Source: Yinghuangia elevatio
GTDB lineage: Bacteria > Actinomycetota > Actinomycetes > Streptomycetales > Streptomycetaceae
NCBI RefSeq assembly: GCF_040649515.1
Contig: NZ_JBEZFP010000139.1
Span: 1-23,631 of the forward strand
Reading direction: 5' to 3'
Length of the DNA stretch: 23,631 nucleotides
The notes beneath the pieces are model-generated. The model worked only from the letters and a program-made list of their open reading frames with translations, was not told the DNA's origin and made no database searches. Within the stretch, counting starts at the first letter, position 1. The number at the start of each line of letters is the position of its first letter. Position numbers and translations under genes: made by a program. This document shows positions 23,588-23,631 of the stretch, one piece after another.

Positions 23588-23631
23588 GGATCGTCGTGCG
23601 GCCCATCCACATCTGGGCCGCACGACGATCC
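23588..23631 (+). terminator. Perfect 18-bp stem terminator at the window end
   Basis: Arms 23588-23605 and 23614-23631 are exact complements of 18 bases (GGATCGTCGTGCGGCCCA), with an 8-nt loop, 10 nt after the SDR stop. Its right half and loop (23607-23631) are also the inverted copy of the repeat at 21989-22013. The window ends with the stem, so any U-tract or longer repeat is out of view. Confidence 0.8.

Noticed and set aside
1..23631. tRNA, rRNA, CRISPR array or complete insertion sequence
   Set aside because: No cloverleaf, rRNA-like or regularly spaced repeat sequence was seen, and no intact transposase frame.

Overview
The window is high-GC chromosomal DNA from an actinomycete, most likely a Streptomycetaceae-type organism. 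The signs are strong third-position G/C bias, frequent GTG starts, a receptor Ser/Thr kinase of PknB type, several TetR regulators, and a hemL / phosphatase / resA-ccdA-resB-ccsA block typical of these chromosomes. This placement is inferred from gene content and composition; no 16S or other marker is present.

Layout. (1) 1-859: a free-standing LAGLIDADG protein with a Myb/SANT-like tail, followed at the window edge by a perfect terminator hairpin. (2) 949-2886: a membrane Ser/Thr kinase with an extracellular sensor-like domain. (3) 3298-9604: a catabolic cluster. A KstR-like TetR gene and a CYP142-like P450 lie on the minus strand. Divergent from them is a four-gene operon: alpha-methylacyl-CoA racemase, nitroreductase-fold protein, SDR and FadD19/17-like acyl-CoA ligase. 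Together these give a plausible route to oxidise, CoA-activate and epimerise a branched, sterol-like side chain. The shared control region carries overlapping palindromes. (4) 9630-12579: an LtrA-family membrane protein, and a TetR-TauD-like dioxygenase pair joined by a 4-nt overlap. (5) 12764-13204: an unrecognised 146-residue actinobacterial protein, then about 600 bp without a convincing gene.

(6) 13804-20397: a co-directional block of hemL (haem precursor synthesis), a histidine phosphatase, and the System II cytochrome c maturation genes resA, ccdA, resB and ccsA, closed by a U-tract terminator. The last four are separated by 1-3 nt and should act together at the outer face of the membrane. 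(7) 20505-21253: about 750 bp with no gene, holding an imperfect hairpin and a 16-bp direct repeat. (8) 21254-21976: a membrane-anchored, Pro-rich SH3b protein. (9) 22136-23577: a divergent TetR / atypical SDR pair with two operator-like palindromes. It is flanked by an inverted repeat of at least 25 bp, one copy of which forms the terminator at the right edge and may continue beyond the window.

No tRNA, rRNA, CRISPR array or complete insertion sequence was seen. The most interesting points are the sterol-type side-chain module, the inverted repeat bracketing the TetR/SDR pair, the SDR lacking its catalytic Tyr and Lys, and the near-identical short palindrome upstream of both the haem and cytochrome c maturation genes. 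Function assignments rest on recognised motifs and remembered family sequences, not on database searches.
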